Positions 1 to 13,018 of a DNA stretch of 64,000 bases are shown here, piece by piece. The notes under the pieces are model-generated. The model ran no database searches, was not told the origin of the DNA, and was given only the letters and a program-made list of their open reading frames with translations. The translations under genes and the position numbers were made by a program. The stretch lies in contig NC_090784.1 of the NCBI RefSeq assembly GCF_040054535.1, positions 9,786,001 through 9,850,000 of the forward strand, read 5' to 3'. Every line of letters begins with the position of its first letter. Within the stretch, counting starts at the first letter, position 1. This stretch comes from Antennarius striatus (taxonomy: Eukaryota; Chordata; Actinopteri; Lophiiformes; Antennariidae).

Positions 1-2
1 GA

Positions 3-185
3 CATAGTGAAGACATTGAAACCCTGACGCAAGATATATGGATTTTTGTTGCATGTGTTTTACATGTGTTTTTCAGATTCTTCAAGTTACCCACCCTTTG
101 CTATGATGACAGTTTTGCAAACCCAAATGATGAGAGCAGAAGTCAGGATGGTTACACAGTTGACAACCCTTTTGACAGCCGTTAG
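3..185 (+). CDS. 3' terminal coding exon of an unidentified gene (partial)
   Basis: A reading frame without stops runs from the left edge to a TAG at 183-185. A good splice acceptor (pyrimidine-rich stretch ending in tttcag at 71-76) sits inside it, so the real exon is probably 77-185. The last residues are acidic and polar and end in TVDNPFDSR, which looks like a cytoplasmic C-terminal tail; the NPF tripeptide could be an EH-domain ligand. If the upstream part is also coding, it gives a hydrophobic stretch around codons 13-25 that could be a membrane helix. I do not recognise the family. It does not resemble the C-terminus I would expect for TNFRSF11B, the neighbour of COLEC10 in human. The gene body lies left of the window. 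Confidence 0.4.
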   Translation, partial: HSEDIETLTQDIWIFVACVLHVFFRFFKLPTLCYDDSFANPNDESRSQDGYTVDNPFDSR

Positions 186-1296
186 AATCCATATTATGGA
201 AAGAACTAATCAGTTGAGTAAAGAGAAATGACACTTGATCATTTCTTTAAGAACTGAAGGCCGTACTGTATCCCCAAGTGCAATCACACTTTTAAACCAC
301 AAACTGTGTCTTGAAAATAAGCCGGTATTAAGAAAAAAAGAGAAAATTTCCATTATAGGTATTGAGCTGAGTCTAGTTAACTTCATTGGTTTTCCATCAA
401 ATTAACAAAGTAACACAGACATTCTTGTCTCTGGTAGCCACATCACACAAGATAGAGGTCAGTTTTATGTTGTTTAGAAATATATATTAAGGCAATTTTG
501 AATAGTTTTGGTCCAGTGACACTGACGCTTAACAATCCTCTAGGGAAAGCAAAACTACCAGACAACAAAACAGCCAGCACCACACAGAGGAAATATGGGT
601 AAAGAGTGAGGTGCAGTTGTCAGCTTTCACTTAGATGGCAGAACTATCACCTCATTGCAACTCATGAGGCATCAGCAACTGAATTCTGCAAGAACAGTAA
701 AGTATTAATAGCTCCTCAGAATTTAACAGACAGTCATTCTTACTGTTACAAACCTGTGAATCATAAGCAAAATATTTAATGAAGGTTCTGAGGTAAAAGG
801 GAGAGGCAGTCTTCCTACTGGAACAAAGATATACATGCGTAAAGCTATAAAATTAGTGTTAGGTTGTGGTTCTTTCATGAAATAGAAGCACAAGCTAACT
901 ATTGACCTGGATTTCTGACACCTTAATGTTCAAAGCTTCTATTTAATGTCTTTTAACCAAACCAAGCAGAATCTATTGGCATATGACTGGCTGAGATGCC
1001 ACATATCTACTGTGTGAATCATGGGTTTTCCCATGGATGAACATTTTCATTCTCTGGTGATAACCAACTGATTGGTGGCTGACTTCCCCATGACTGAGGA
1101 AGATTTAAACTGGATGAATTGGTTTTTCCCTTTTATTCTGCTCATTTGGGTGTAATTGTCCCATATATCAGGTATGGGGCCAGTACCAAGTAGCTAGGTG
1201 GGCTAGTGAAATATTAGCCTACAACCAGAAAGAAATGTCTTTTGAGAAAAGACGGAATATTGTTTACTTCTAAATAGTTAAAGCACCCTGATCACT
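186..1296. other. Intergenic, no gene seen
   Basis: AT-rich sequence with no convincing exon, RNA gene or recognised repeat. The beginning is probably the 3' UTR of the gene ending at 185. Confidence 0.4.
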
Positions 1297-1370
1297 ATGT
1301 GGTCATTTTAGTTGAAATCACTTTTTAGTCAATTGCAACTAAAAAATGATTTCACCTAAAATGACTACAT
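1297..1370. repeat. Near-perfect palindrome, 33-bp arms with 8-nt loop
   Basis: The left arm is 1297-1329, the loop 1330-1337 and the right arm 1338-1370. Thirty of 33 positions pair. It would form a stable hairpin and may be a foldback/MITE remnant or a decayed hairpin locus. No coding potential. Confidence 0.75.
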
Positions 1371-4300
1371 TACTGCTCATTATTCAAATTTACTGCTAAC
1401 TATGAGCATCAAAAGATCATGGAAAGGAAGAAGGTGAAAGGTGAAGGTCAAGTTTAAAAACTAACAGACACCCCTTCAGTCTTTGGATTGCATCGACGCA
1501 ATAACCATTTTGTGGGTCAGGAGGCAGACCTGATAACCAAACACAAAACTGTTTGAGTATCCAGATAGATGTCATTAACACTTTGCTTTAAAAAATTAAA
1601 CTTGTAATATCATTCTGATGTCAGAATTTTGACACAGATTACAGATGCGTGTCAAATAAATCTGTGATGTGTTTTAGAACCAAGTAATACTGATATAAAG
1701 CCTGCAGCCCTTAATCAATACCTTGTATCTTGCTTTACAGTGCACATCAGATCAAATCTATTACATTTTCAGTTTAGTTTTCAGTGAAAATTATAGATGA
1801 GTAAAATGATGATGTCACTGGTACGCTTTACAAAGTTCTCGTTTAATATGTACCTTCAATACGTACAGTTTATTGCGCTGAATTTGTTATTGTTTGGAGG
1901 GGTTAATTAATCGGGGAAGGGACATTCCCTGCATTTGCAACCTGCCACACCACAGAGGGTTTTTTCAGGAAAGTCTGGACCAGCAACCAACTGCATCGGG
2001 CCTCTGAAGGCAACTTCAGAGAGCGGAGTGTGGTTGCTGGTGGCTAACCATAACCATATTATGAACGGAGCTACTAAGTCTTTCTATAAACCTTCTAGAG
2101 GTTCAAAGGATTGGTGAGGTTTAGGGAGAACCCACTCCATCTTGCTGCCATCCAGATGACTGATTCTTGTGGTCCAGTGCGAGTGGATTGGCCAAATCGG
2201 GGCTATAGTTTATCAATGAACATCTGGAAACCTTGTGTTTATGTAGATTCAAATGGTCAGTGATCTTCTTACATAATCTAAGGCGGGACTCATTGAAGTA
2301 GATGATGAAAGACCTGACATCTGAATGAGATGAGTGCAAGAGGAAAAAAACTGGACTGAGGTTAAGAAGTGTGTCAGGTCATATCCAGAACATCTATTTA
2401 CAACTATATAAATACTATATTTCAAGTATATATACTGTAGATTCTCATTCCCTTTGTTCAACAGAAAAGATGAAGTCAACACTTGTTTCTAGCAGAAGTG
2501 TTGAACTGTTTTGAACATTTTTTTCTCTCTGCTCTGGAGGAGATGGAGTTGAGCTCTACTTGTGGTGGAACCAGAGTGGCATTGGGACGATGAAGTGTCT
2601 CATGATGTTTATGATGGATTTGTCTTGCCCACCATGTGAGCCTCTAGCTCACTGTACATTTCTGTTTTTTTTTTAAATATTTTTGCTCATACAGAAATTT
2701 TATTTGAATGTCTGTTAAGCTATATATTAGATGTTTCTTTGTTTTTGTACTTATGTGTTTGCGTTGATGTGTATTTATGTTTATGTGTGCTCTTATGCTT
2801 TTCTAGTTTTTTCGATGTCACAGCTGTTTATCTGTATGTTCCTTGTTGTTTATGTCATAGAATAATTGTTGTCTCTTGTGTATTTATATGTTTATCTGTA
2901 TTTATTTGTTCATTGTAGTGCGGTTTTGTGAAATGAGTTAATGTATGAGAGCAGATAAAATAATATTGTTTGGGATAAATAACGTATCTATCGATCTATG
3001 TCTGTCTTTGATAATGATGCAGGCTCTAAAGTGCCTGCATTATAACAGCATTGCCCTTACACAAAGAGAGCAACCATGCTTTTATTGTTGGGACATTACC
3101 AGTAAATACAGAGAAAGATGCTGGTCTGGGCTGTCCTCTTTTTTTAAGGTTAGATCATGTTTCCTCTTTTTAAAAAGGTCCAAAATTTCTTTACAATTGA
3201 AGTAATTCTGTAATTTTCCCTCTAACCAAGAGTACCCTTTCTTTTGTAAACCATGAGTCCCTGGCCAAGATAGCAACACTCATGTAATCATCTTGTTAGA
3301 ATTTTTGTTGTTAATGCAATTTCTGTTAAATGAAGGACACACATCCTGGATCATGAGATATCTGTGTGTGCACATACAGTATACGTATGTAAGTTCTCTC
3401 TATATAATTTTGATGTCATATGAGCGTGTTTGGTTTCTGTCAGTGCTATGTCCTTTTCTGTCTTGTGTTTTTGCATGTTCGTAGACTTCCGTGAGTGTGT
3501 AGATATGTCTTACTGCACAGTGAGTTTGCATGCCTACTTTGCAGTAGATCCCAGGCCCTCCTTAAAATGTGGTTTAGATGTCCCCGATTCCTGCCGCTGG
3601 GTGATTGATTTCCGAGTTTCTGTTTTAGAAATTAACTCTGCTCCTCTGAGGCAGTGCAACATGATTGAAATAGCTTAAGAAAGGACAGAAAAAAAATATT
3701 TTCTTAATTTATCCGTGTCTGCGTGGATTCTCGTAAGTAAAGATGGCTGTGGGTTTGTGATCATGGGTGGCTCTTGTTCTAGACATGCCTGTTCATTGTC
3801 AAATGTTCTGATGGTAAACTGACCCAGTAAATAGGTGAGTAACAAATTGGATGAATTAAGCAGTGACCACATTATTATTTTCACTCGCTTGTTGCAAAGG
3901 CATTTGGATTTTTTTTCAATTTCCTTTGAATTTGTCCATTTTTAAAAATTTTTGCATGTGGACTGTGTCTACTTAGGCTTTGGCCTGCAGGAGACCTACC
4001 TGTTTTAGGGAGATTTGAATAAAAAGAATGTAGATGGAGTGTAAAAAAGTATTTTGCAGCATTCCAGAAGCCTTCATGTGCTACATATGCCGTTCACCCT
4101 GCTTCAGCAGCTGGCCAACTCTTACGAAAGAGACGCTACCAAAACCCCCTTTCATTTTTCTGGCGTTCCCCTCCTTTTTAGCGGGGTACATGAAAACTGT
4201 CTATGGTCTTTCTGTGGTCACACAATGTTCCAATTTCCTCCTCTTCACTTCCAGTCCTTCTCTCCTCTGCCCTCTTCTTCCACGACTTTATTCTGACTTT

Positions 4301-7300
4301 ACAAGAATGTGCCACCAACCCAGTCAAAGCTATAATCATACTACAGCTATAATCATTGGGTCAGGACAGTTATTGTTTATTGATTTGTTTGTTTACACTT
4401 TCTGGAAATTAAAATCATTATCAAATGTTAGGACTGGTCTTTTGTGTTTGTTTTAGAGTGATATAAAGGGTTTGTGTTTATGTCATCAGCTTCTGTTGGC
4501 AGTGGTTCTTGTCACAGGCTGAGAAAATTCATTGGAGAAGGTAATAGAATCACCAGGGATGCATTTCATTGCAGGTTAAAGGTCAAGTTATACTTGTTAA
4601 CTGCACTTCTTGCTAATTTCATGCGTGACAAATACAGTATATATGAGTTTCCTCCCGGAAGCCCTCATAATGAACATAACTTCCACTAGTCATCAGGGAC
4701 ATGAGGAAAATAAAATCCATTCTTACATCCCGATCCTCACTATAACCAGTCATATAGGGCAGATATAATGTATTCTCTTCATGCCTGTTTTTTTCAATTT
4801 TTTTCATATTTTTTATTTCATGTTTCTATTTGATTTATTACTGTGGGGGCAGAACAGACAGACGGTAAGTAATGTTTTCATCATCAGCATTTCAGGTACA
4901 TGGGGCAGGAATGGGACTGCCTGACTAGCCAAATAACAAGCAAGCTAATGACTAAAGCGAACACTTTTATTTCATGCTGTATGGTTCATGAATGGCCTGT
5001 TTTTAAATAGCACCAAATTTTCCCTTACACACTGTACGGGCAAACTGCAAAAGCTTACCACACCCATGAATAAATCCAATTCAGTGAAAAACACAAAAAC
5101 ATCCAACATTACAATTAGGCAAAGCAATGCTATGCCTCGGTGATTTAGATGGCATGAAAACAGACTCATAATGTTATATGAAGCTTTACGTGTCAGACAA
5201 CTAAAGGGCAACAGAAGTATTGAAGTTACAGATTTCAGCTTATGAAATGTGACAGATGAGTTCATCAGGGAAGTGTTTATACGATTCTCACAGTGTTTCA
5301 TCATATAGTGTGCCCTTGTGTGTGTTTGGCTGTGACAGGGGAGTTTCCAGACTCCACAGACCCTGATGAATGGGTCCCTGTGTCTTCCTATGTGTCCGTG
5401 TTTGGTCAAATGAAACTTTTGCACTCTTGTGTTCTCATCAATGCAAAATATTTCCCCCCTTCAAAATGTTGATCCTTTCTCATCACAACACCAGCAAGAC
5501 ACACACACATGCACACACGCACGCACATTGCTCTGTATGACTGTTATATCTACAGGCATGTGATGTGTGATTCACTGGAGCTGTATAAACTAACAAATGC
5601 CCTGACTTCTATCATACAATCTATCATCACCAATTATCCATTTGGTTACTCACACCCACCTGCGAGCTGTGATCTGTTTGGATTCCAGACACACGACCAT
5701 GACTGACTTATCACCGCGGTTCCAAGATACTTTAGTGTCCTCAACCAACATGTGAGACCGGCAAAATAAAAAAAATTAAATAAAAATAAGGTACTAGCAG
5801 CAAATTTTCAAAACAATCCATACTCTAAATGTAGACCATGAATCTGAGTGAGGGGGGCCTTTTATCCTGCAGCTAATGAACACAACCATATTTCTCTGTT
5901 TTTACTCTACACTTTTTATTTGTTCCACTGCTGTGGCCAGAGTTCATTAATCCACCATATTTCAGCACATGAAAGTAGCCAGTGAAAATCCTCTCTCGTC
6001 AAGCTTGAAGGGTTTCAAATGTACTCTGAATTGTTACGGTTCAGTTCAAATTGAGGACACAAGTGCAGACCACACAGGAGGTAGAGAGTTCAGTGAAGTG
6101 TCTTAATAATCACTTCAAAAGGGGGAAGATCCAGAATCACTCGCAAAGTCAAACAAAAACTTAGAAACTATAACTCAGTGGTGAAAAAATAAACTTAACA
6201 GCAGTAGGAGTGATACAGGAGATCCCCAAGAAGCATTTGGAACAACTAGGACGCAACTATAGATGACCCGACAAAAGAGATGGAGGGTAACGAGGGGAGA
6301 TGGAGAACAGGCGACACAGGAAATGTTCGAGGTGATAGATGGAAACAATTAACTAATCACAGATGGACTCAAAACCAAGAAACACAAAATGGAAACAGCT
6401 AAAGGTTAATTTTTTTGCCGTGCTGCAACTTCTCCTTTTCTCCGAATATAATTTTATTTTTCAAATACCAGAATGTATGGAAATGACAAAGACAAAAGAG
6501 AGGAAGAAATCCAGTAATGTCAAACCGTTTGGATAAATTCAAGGAAGATCCTGATTACAGGAGCCCGAAAAGAGGAGACAAAGAGCAAAGGATATACAGT
6601 ACGTTTTGGCAATAAGTATACACACATACAAACATGGAACCGAGCCCTGTTAAATATTGAGCAAGTCCTGCATTACTCTTAGCATTACTCCTTGACTTGT
6701 CATGTATGAACTCCACATTGTGGTTAAAATCATGTGATAACATATGAAATGTTAAATTTAACAATCAACTCGTTGGTAATTTGTAGTCGGTGCTCAGTAT
6801 CTGGCAGCAGTAGATTACTTACTGATTGGGGTTTGATGCTTATCTCTGTGTTGATTGGACAGCTGCTCTAGCTCACAAGGCCTTCAAGCAATCTAGGTTC
6901 ACTAATTAAGGGGATTCAGCCTTCTGTTGGCTAAAAAGCTGAAAAGGCACTAGTGAGATGCAGTTACACCTTTATAATTCATTCTCCCTCTATGTACATC
7001 CATATGCGGTCCATCTGTCAACACCATCAGACTTCCACATGTCTGTTTCAGTGACATTAGTACAACCACGGGAGGGGCAGTAAAATGTCTGAAGTTTGTG
7101 AAAACAAAAATAGTGACATTTTTAGGAGATTGTGATGATATACCCAGTAAATACAAAGCAACAAGAGCAGAGGTAACAACATTGGTCTGTGAGGCCATTA
7201 ACTTCAACAAGAATAAAGGATGAATTTAATGAATGACTTGTAAATGTCACTTCACTTTCTTTTTCGTGTGTTAATAAACATTGCTTTATTTCTTGCAATA

Positions 7301-7900
7301 TTTCCCTTGAACATTTGCAGTAATTTTACTCCTTTTTTGAATCAAACAAATTTCAAAAACATAACTGATTACATACAAAATGAAAACAGTAGTCATATTC
7401 CAAGATCATGCAAAAATTTGAAAGTAATTTGAAAAGCTTGCAAACCTTCCTGTTTTCTTTTTCTTTTAAGTAGAGCATGGTTCTGTTTGTGCTGGAGAAT
7501 TTTACATGTATTTTGAGTGATTTTTCTGCTCTGCTTTGACGACATAATGTTTTTTTTTCTCCCGGACAACCTCAGAGTAATGTTGCCAGCACCCTGTCTG
7601 CTCTTCTCATCAGAATCAGTGAGACTAGAACACAGTTGCTCTGTCCACATGCTTTTATTTTGACAGCCTGTTTATTTTTCTAGTGGGATAGTGACTGATT
7701 TAATCCATCAGACAAAAAGAAAAGAGTCCCACTGGAAAGATACACATAAATAAGAACACATCTGCTACAGAAACAGAGTGGGGAGATGGGAAAATGACAG
7801 AAAAGGGTAAAAGAAAATTGTTTTAACTCCCGTGGCTCTAATTTGTCCACTTCAAAAAAGGTTACATTGCCATTTGTCATTGCCAATCAGCTGAAGAAAA
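1371..7900. other. Long intergenic stretch, no supported gene
   Basis: I found no reading frame with recognisable protein similarity and no RNA gene. Short open frames are scattered and have no splice context. Around 1890-2350 and 6046-6410 the base composition changes and the sequence looks like degenerate mobile DNA, but I cannot assign a family. Short CA-rich runs occur near 5500. Confidence 0.4.
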
Positions 7901-7904
7901 TGGG

Positions 7905-8121
7905 CCTTGCAATGAGCTGGCAATTTGTCCAGGGTTTAAATCACCCCGTCTTTTACCTGTCGCCAGCTGGGATTGGCTCAGTATAACCAGTAACCTGCAC
8001 TTCAGATAAGCGTGTGAAGACAAGCCGATTATGATTGTGATATGACGTCTGAAAGAAGATGGATGGATGGATGGATGGATGGATAGATGGGTGGGTAGAT
8101 GGATCGATGGATGGATGGACA
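7905..8121 (+). repeat. SINE-like 3' fragment ending in a (GATG)n microsatellite
   Basis: The segment resembles the 3' half of the common fish SINE-like repeat: text similar to 'gccagctgggattggctcag', followed by decay into a GATG tetranucleotide array at about 8058-8121. The tRNA-like head is missing, so it is 5' truncated. Confidence 0.55.
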
Positions 8122-8439
8122 ATCGTATTGGGAAAGGTGTGACAGGAAAGAGACAGCAGTGTTTCTGAAAATTAAAATGGTTAGGATGGAAAAAATTGCA
8201 TTACATGTTTTCATGATTGTTTGCCACAACTCTCTGCATGTCACAAAAAACTTGACACATGGAACATTCAAAAACCGCTGCACATGTTGCTAATTTTGAC
8301 CTAAAGAGGCACACTAGACTACCCAGACCACATAAGTAAGTCAAAACACATCAGTAGTAAATAAAATATGTGTTTCACGCTAAATTACTTTGACCGAAGA
8401 GAAGAACAAGCCTTACATCCTAGCTGAGGTCACACAAAA

Positions 8440-8712
8440 CACAACACACACAACACACACAAAACACAATGCACTCAGCACTTGTACATTGCCCCCCCCC
8501 CCTACTGCGTTTTGAGTCTTGTGCTTTGTATTTAGTATATTTATTTATAGTATTTAAAGTATTTGGAATAGTTAAATTTAATGTACGAATGTACAGTTTG
8601 AGACACCACCTGCCGGAAACAAATTCCTTGTCTGTTTTTCAACAAACGATGGCCAATAAAACTGATTATGATTCTGATTCTGAACAAAATCCACACACAA
8701 TAAAGAAATAAA
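8440..8712 (+). mobile_element. LINE 3' end (L2-like) with GATTCT tail
   Basis: The stretch has a short poly-C run, then a sequence containing 'caccacctgccggaaacaaattccttgtctg' in two parts, a 'ggccaataaaactgatt' segment, and a degenerate tail of ATTCTG-type units. This matches from memory the 3' UTR and tail of fish L2-like LINEs. No RT sequence is present, so the copy is heavily 5' truncated. Confidence 0.5.
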
Positions 8713-10010
8713 AAATAAAAGTATCAGTTTGCACGAAACTGATATTCGTATTGTTTTGTCTGAGGAAGTGACAACTAATAGTTGAAGTAATAATGGTAGA
8801 AGCAGGAGCTACACGTTCATATCTACTGCTACTTTTGGCTGTGGTGGGTCAAGGGTCAAAGGGCCAGGGAATGCTATATATGTCTGAATGTAACAGGGAA
8901 ACAGTTTCCGTCTTTTTTAGAACTGAATGTTAAATACTACTCCAGGTTCATGTCTCCCCTCTTTATTTTACCAAACGTCTTTGGTGAGTAGGCATGAGTG
9001 ACTCAGGGATCCAGCAAGTGAACCATGAGTAGTACAGTTCCGGTGCAGACAGTAGGTAGAATTATTGATGAGTGGCAGTCACTCAGTATGAAACCAATAG
9101 TCAGTCAGGGCAGCAGCAAAAAGCAGTAACAAAATGTGAATTATTTCAAACGTGTTGTACAAAATGTAGAATACGTAAAATTAATCTCCAGATAGGATTG
9201 GACCAGTCTGTTTCATATTCTGTGTTCCACAATGTAAAGAAATGTCTTTGTCACAGTAATTTGTCTTTTTGTTTCAGTTAAGAAAATTAACAGAAGATCA
9301 AAAATATTCTTTTAAGAAGCCCCACAAGTAGAAACTTCACATGCACTGTGGGAAATCTAGCAAAGTCAAGAACAACACTATGGTTCACATGTTCTAAAAA
9401 TTTACTTTTGTGGCAATTAAATAGCAAAAAGTTAGAATTATAATGTGCAGAAGTCTCAATTTTCTGTTTGATGTACTGTACTTGCCATTCATTTTAGAGT
9501 GATATTTAAGAGCACGTTTAGGCCACAATACTCACTGAAGTACACATTTTGTAACTTGTACTGGTGCTTTAAGTGAGTTTACTAAAATCTTAATTTTACA
9601 GAACAAAAAGATTCAATTGTCGATGACTAACCATCCATCCATCCATTTTCTTGAAGACGACATAAAACCTTCAAACTGCGTACTACTATGAGAAGCATAC
9701 TGCACTACACAAGAGGAACTGTATGCTTCCTTCCACAATAGTGTGGAATACTGGGTTTCTAAGACACAGGACAGTGGAACATGAGGAAATATAAGGAATG
9801 GAATAGGCTCAGTTGTAGCTCTATGGTGGAGGTTGAAATTTAAGATGGGAGAATGATTAATATTTATTTGAACTGGAAGTAGTAAAATAAAATTACCTAA
9901 GAAGAGATGGAAAATTAGTGTGAAAGCAGCTGGACATCATTTATCTTGAACATTAATAAAGTTGTCAACACCTCCGTGAGTTACCTCGAGTTAAAAATGA
10001 GAAGGCTGTG
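8713..10010. other. Intergenic, no gene seen
   Basis: AT-rich with no supported exon. A short CATC run at about 9631-9648 may be a repeat remnant. Confidence 0.35.
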
Positions 10011-10018
10011 GAAAAAAA

Positions 10019-10485
10019 GTTTAAATTACATAATGTAATTTAACCACAGCATCAAACACACAGCCAAATTTGGTCCTGGCTCGGCTCTTCAGACTGGATC
10101 AGTGTTGCTCAGGTGACGAGAGCTTTCAGTGTGTGACTTCTTCTGTTCCTTTCGGCTTTTCCCTTCAGGGGTCGCTACAGCAAATCAGTTATTTCCATCT
10201 AACCCTGTCTTCTGCATCCTCTTCTCTCACACTAACTACCTTCATGTCCTCTTTCACTACATCCATAAACCTCCTCCTTGGTCTTCCTCTAGGCCTCCTG
10301 TCTGGCAGTTCAAAACTCAGCATCCTTCAACCAATATATTCACTATCTCTCCTCTGGACATGTCCAAACCATCTCAGTCTGGCCTCTCTGACTTTATCTC
10401 CAAAACACTCGAACATGTGTTGTCTCTCTGATGTACTCATTTCTGATCCTATCAGAGAACCTCAACATCTTCATCACAGCTATAT
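10019..10485 (-). mobile_element. RTE-like LINE 3' fragment with a 117-bp attached flank
   Basis: About 10136-10485 is the reverse complement of the C-terminal RT and 3' end of the RTE-like family at 20873-23047, with a roughly 20-bp internal deletion near 10453. About 10019-10135, immediately 3' of it on the minus strand, is nearly identical to 47968-48084, which lies 3' of another minus-strand copy. The whole unit is bracketed by an 8-bp direct repeat, one G plus seven A, at 10011-10018 and 10486-10493. It is consistent with one insertion that carried flanking DNA along. Confidence 0.7.
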
Positions 10486-10493
10486 GAAAAAAA

Positions 10494-11259
<766 letters not shown>

Positions 11260-11346
11260 ACAATTCAATTAAATCATTATGTATTATTAGTATTAACCAC
11301 AACTAGCGAAGCCGCAAGAGGGCACAAGCCAGTGTCTTATTGTCTC

Positions 11347-13018
11347 GGTTTACAGCTAATGTGATCAGGTAGACAGGTAGGAGAGTACTTGGTGTGGAAG
11401 GTGGAAAGTAGATAAGGAGACGGTGGTGGGATGAGGAGGTACAGGAGCGCATACAGAGAAAGAGGTTAACTCAGAAGAAGTGGGACACGGAGAGGACTGA
11501 GGAGAGTAGACAGGAGTACAGGGAGATGCAGCGTAAGGTGAAGGTAGAGGTAGCAAAGGCCAAACAAGAAGCTTATGATGACTTGTATGCTAGGTTGGAC
11601 AGTAAGGAGGGAGAGACTGATCTATACCGGTTGGCAAGACAGAGAGACAGAGATGGGAAGGACGTGCAGCAGGTTAGGGTGATTAAGGATAGGGATGGAA
11701 GTGTATTGACAGATGCCAGTAGTGTGATGGGAAGATGGAGAGAATACTTTGAAGAGTTTATGAATGAGGAAAATGAGAGAGAACAAAAACTGGTGGTGGC
11801 TGCTGTAGACCAGGAAGTAGCAAAGTAGCAAAAATTAGTCAGGATGGAGGGCATTGAAGAGGATGAAGATTGGAAAGGCAGTCGGTCCTGATGATGTACC
11901 TGTGGAGGTATGGAAATGTCTAGGAGAGGTGACAGTAGAGTTTCTGACTGGGTTGTTCAACAGGATCTTATATTTAAAGTGAGATGATGCCTGAGGAATG
12001 GATGAGAGTGTGCTTGTGCCCATTTTTAAGAACAAGGGAGATTGTGGCAACTACAGAGGAATAAAGCTGATGAACTTTTGGGAAAGAGTAGTTGAAGCTA
12101 GACTAAAGGCAGAAGTGAGCATTTGTGAGCAGCAGTATGGTTTCATGCCAAAAAAGAGTACTACAGATGCAGTATTTGCTTTAAGGATGTTGATAAAGAT
12201 GTATAGAGAAGGCCAGAGGGAGCCATATTATGTTTTTGTAGATCTGGAGAAGCTTATGACTGAGTGCCCAGAGAGGAACTGTGGTATTGTATGAGGAAGT
12301 CTGGAGTGGCAGACAAATATTTTTGAGCGGTGCAGGACATGTATGAGGACTGTAAGACAGTGGAATGAAGGTTAGCCGCAGTAAGACAGAGTACATGTGT
12401 GTGAATGAGAGGGACCCAAGTGGAAGAGTGAGGTTATAGGGAGAAGAGATCGAGAAGGTGGAGGATTTTAAGTACTTAGGGTTAACAGTCCAGAGAAATT
12501 GAGAGTGTGGAAAAGAGGTGAAGAAGCATGTCCAGGCAGGATGGAACAGGTGGAGAAAAGTGTCAGGTGTGATGTGTGATAGAAGAGTTTCAGCTAAAAT
12601 GAAAGGAAAGGTGTACAGCTGGTGAGACCAGCGATGTTGTCTGGTCTAGAGACAGTGTCACTGAGGAAAAGACAGGAGACAGAGCTGGAGGTAGCAGAGA
12701 TGAAGATGCTGAGGTTCTCTTTGAGAGTGACCAGCATGGATAGACAACACATGTTCGAGTTTTTTGGAGATAAAGTCAGAGAGGCCATACTGAGATGGTT
12801 TGGACATGTCCAGAGGAGAGATAGTGAATATATTGGTTGAAGGTTGCTGAGTTTTGAACTGTCAGGCAGGAGGCCTAGAGGAGGACCAAGGAGGAGGTTT
12901 ATGGATGTAGTGAAGGAGGACATGAAGGTAGTTGGTGTGAAAGAAGAGGATGCAGAAGACAGGGTTAGATGGAGGCAACTGATTCGCTGTGGCAACATGT
13001 GAATGGAAAAAGCTGAAC
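11347..13018 (+). pseudogene. RTE-like LINE reverse transcriptase, degenerate copy
   Basis: Same family as 20873-23047, starting at the linker between endonuclease and RT and running to the 3' end. The frame is broken many times: a stop at about 11826, an insertion near 11972, lost bases at the NYRG block (about 12046), and a deletion of some 230 bp at about 12361 that removes the RT catalytic FADD region. Downstream pieces keep the FKYLG-like and GHVQRR-like C-terminal motifs. It cannot encode active RT. Antisense frames at 12594-13187 are shadows of it. The 5' truncation is at a different point from the 21-kb copy, so this is an independent insertion. Confidence 0.85.

Noticed and set aside
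4034..4456. 140-codon frame near the left end
   Set aside because: Overlaps another frame, and has no domain, conserved motif or splice support.
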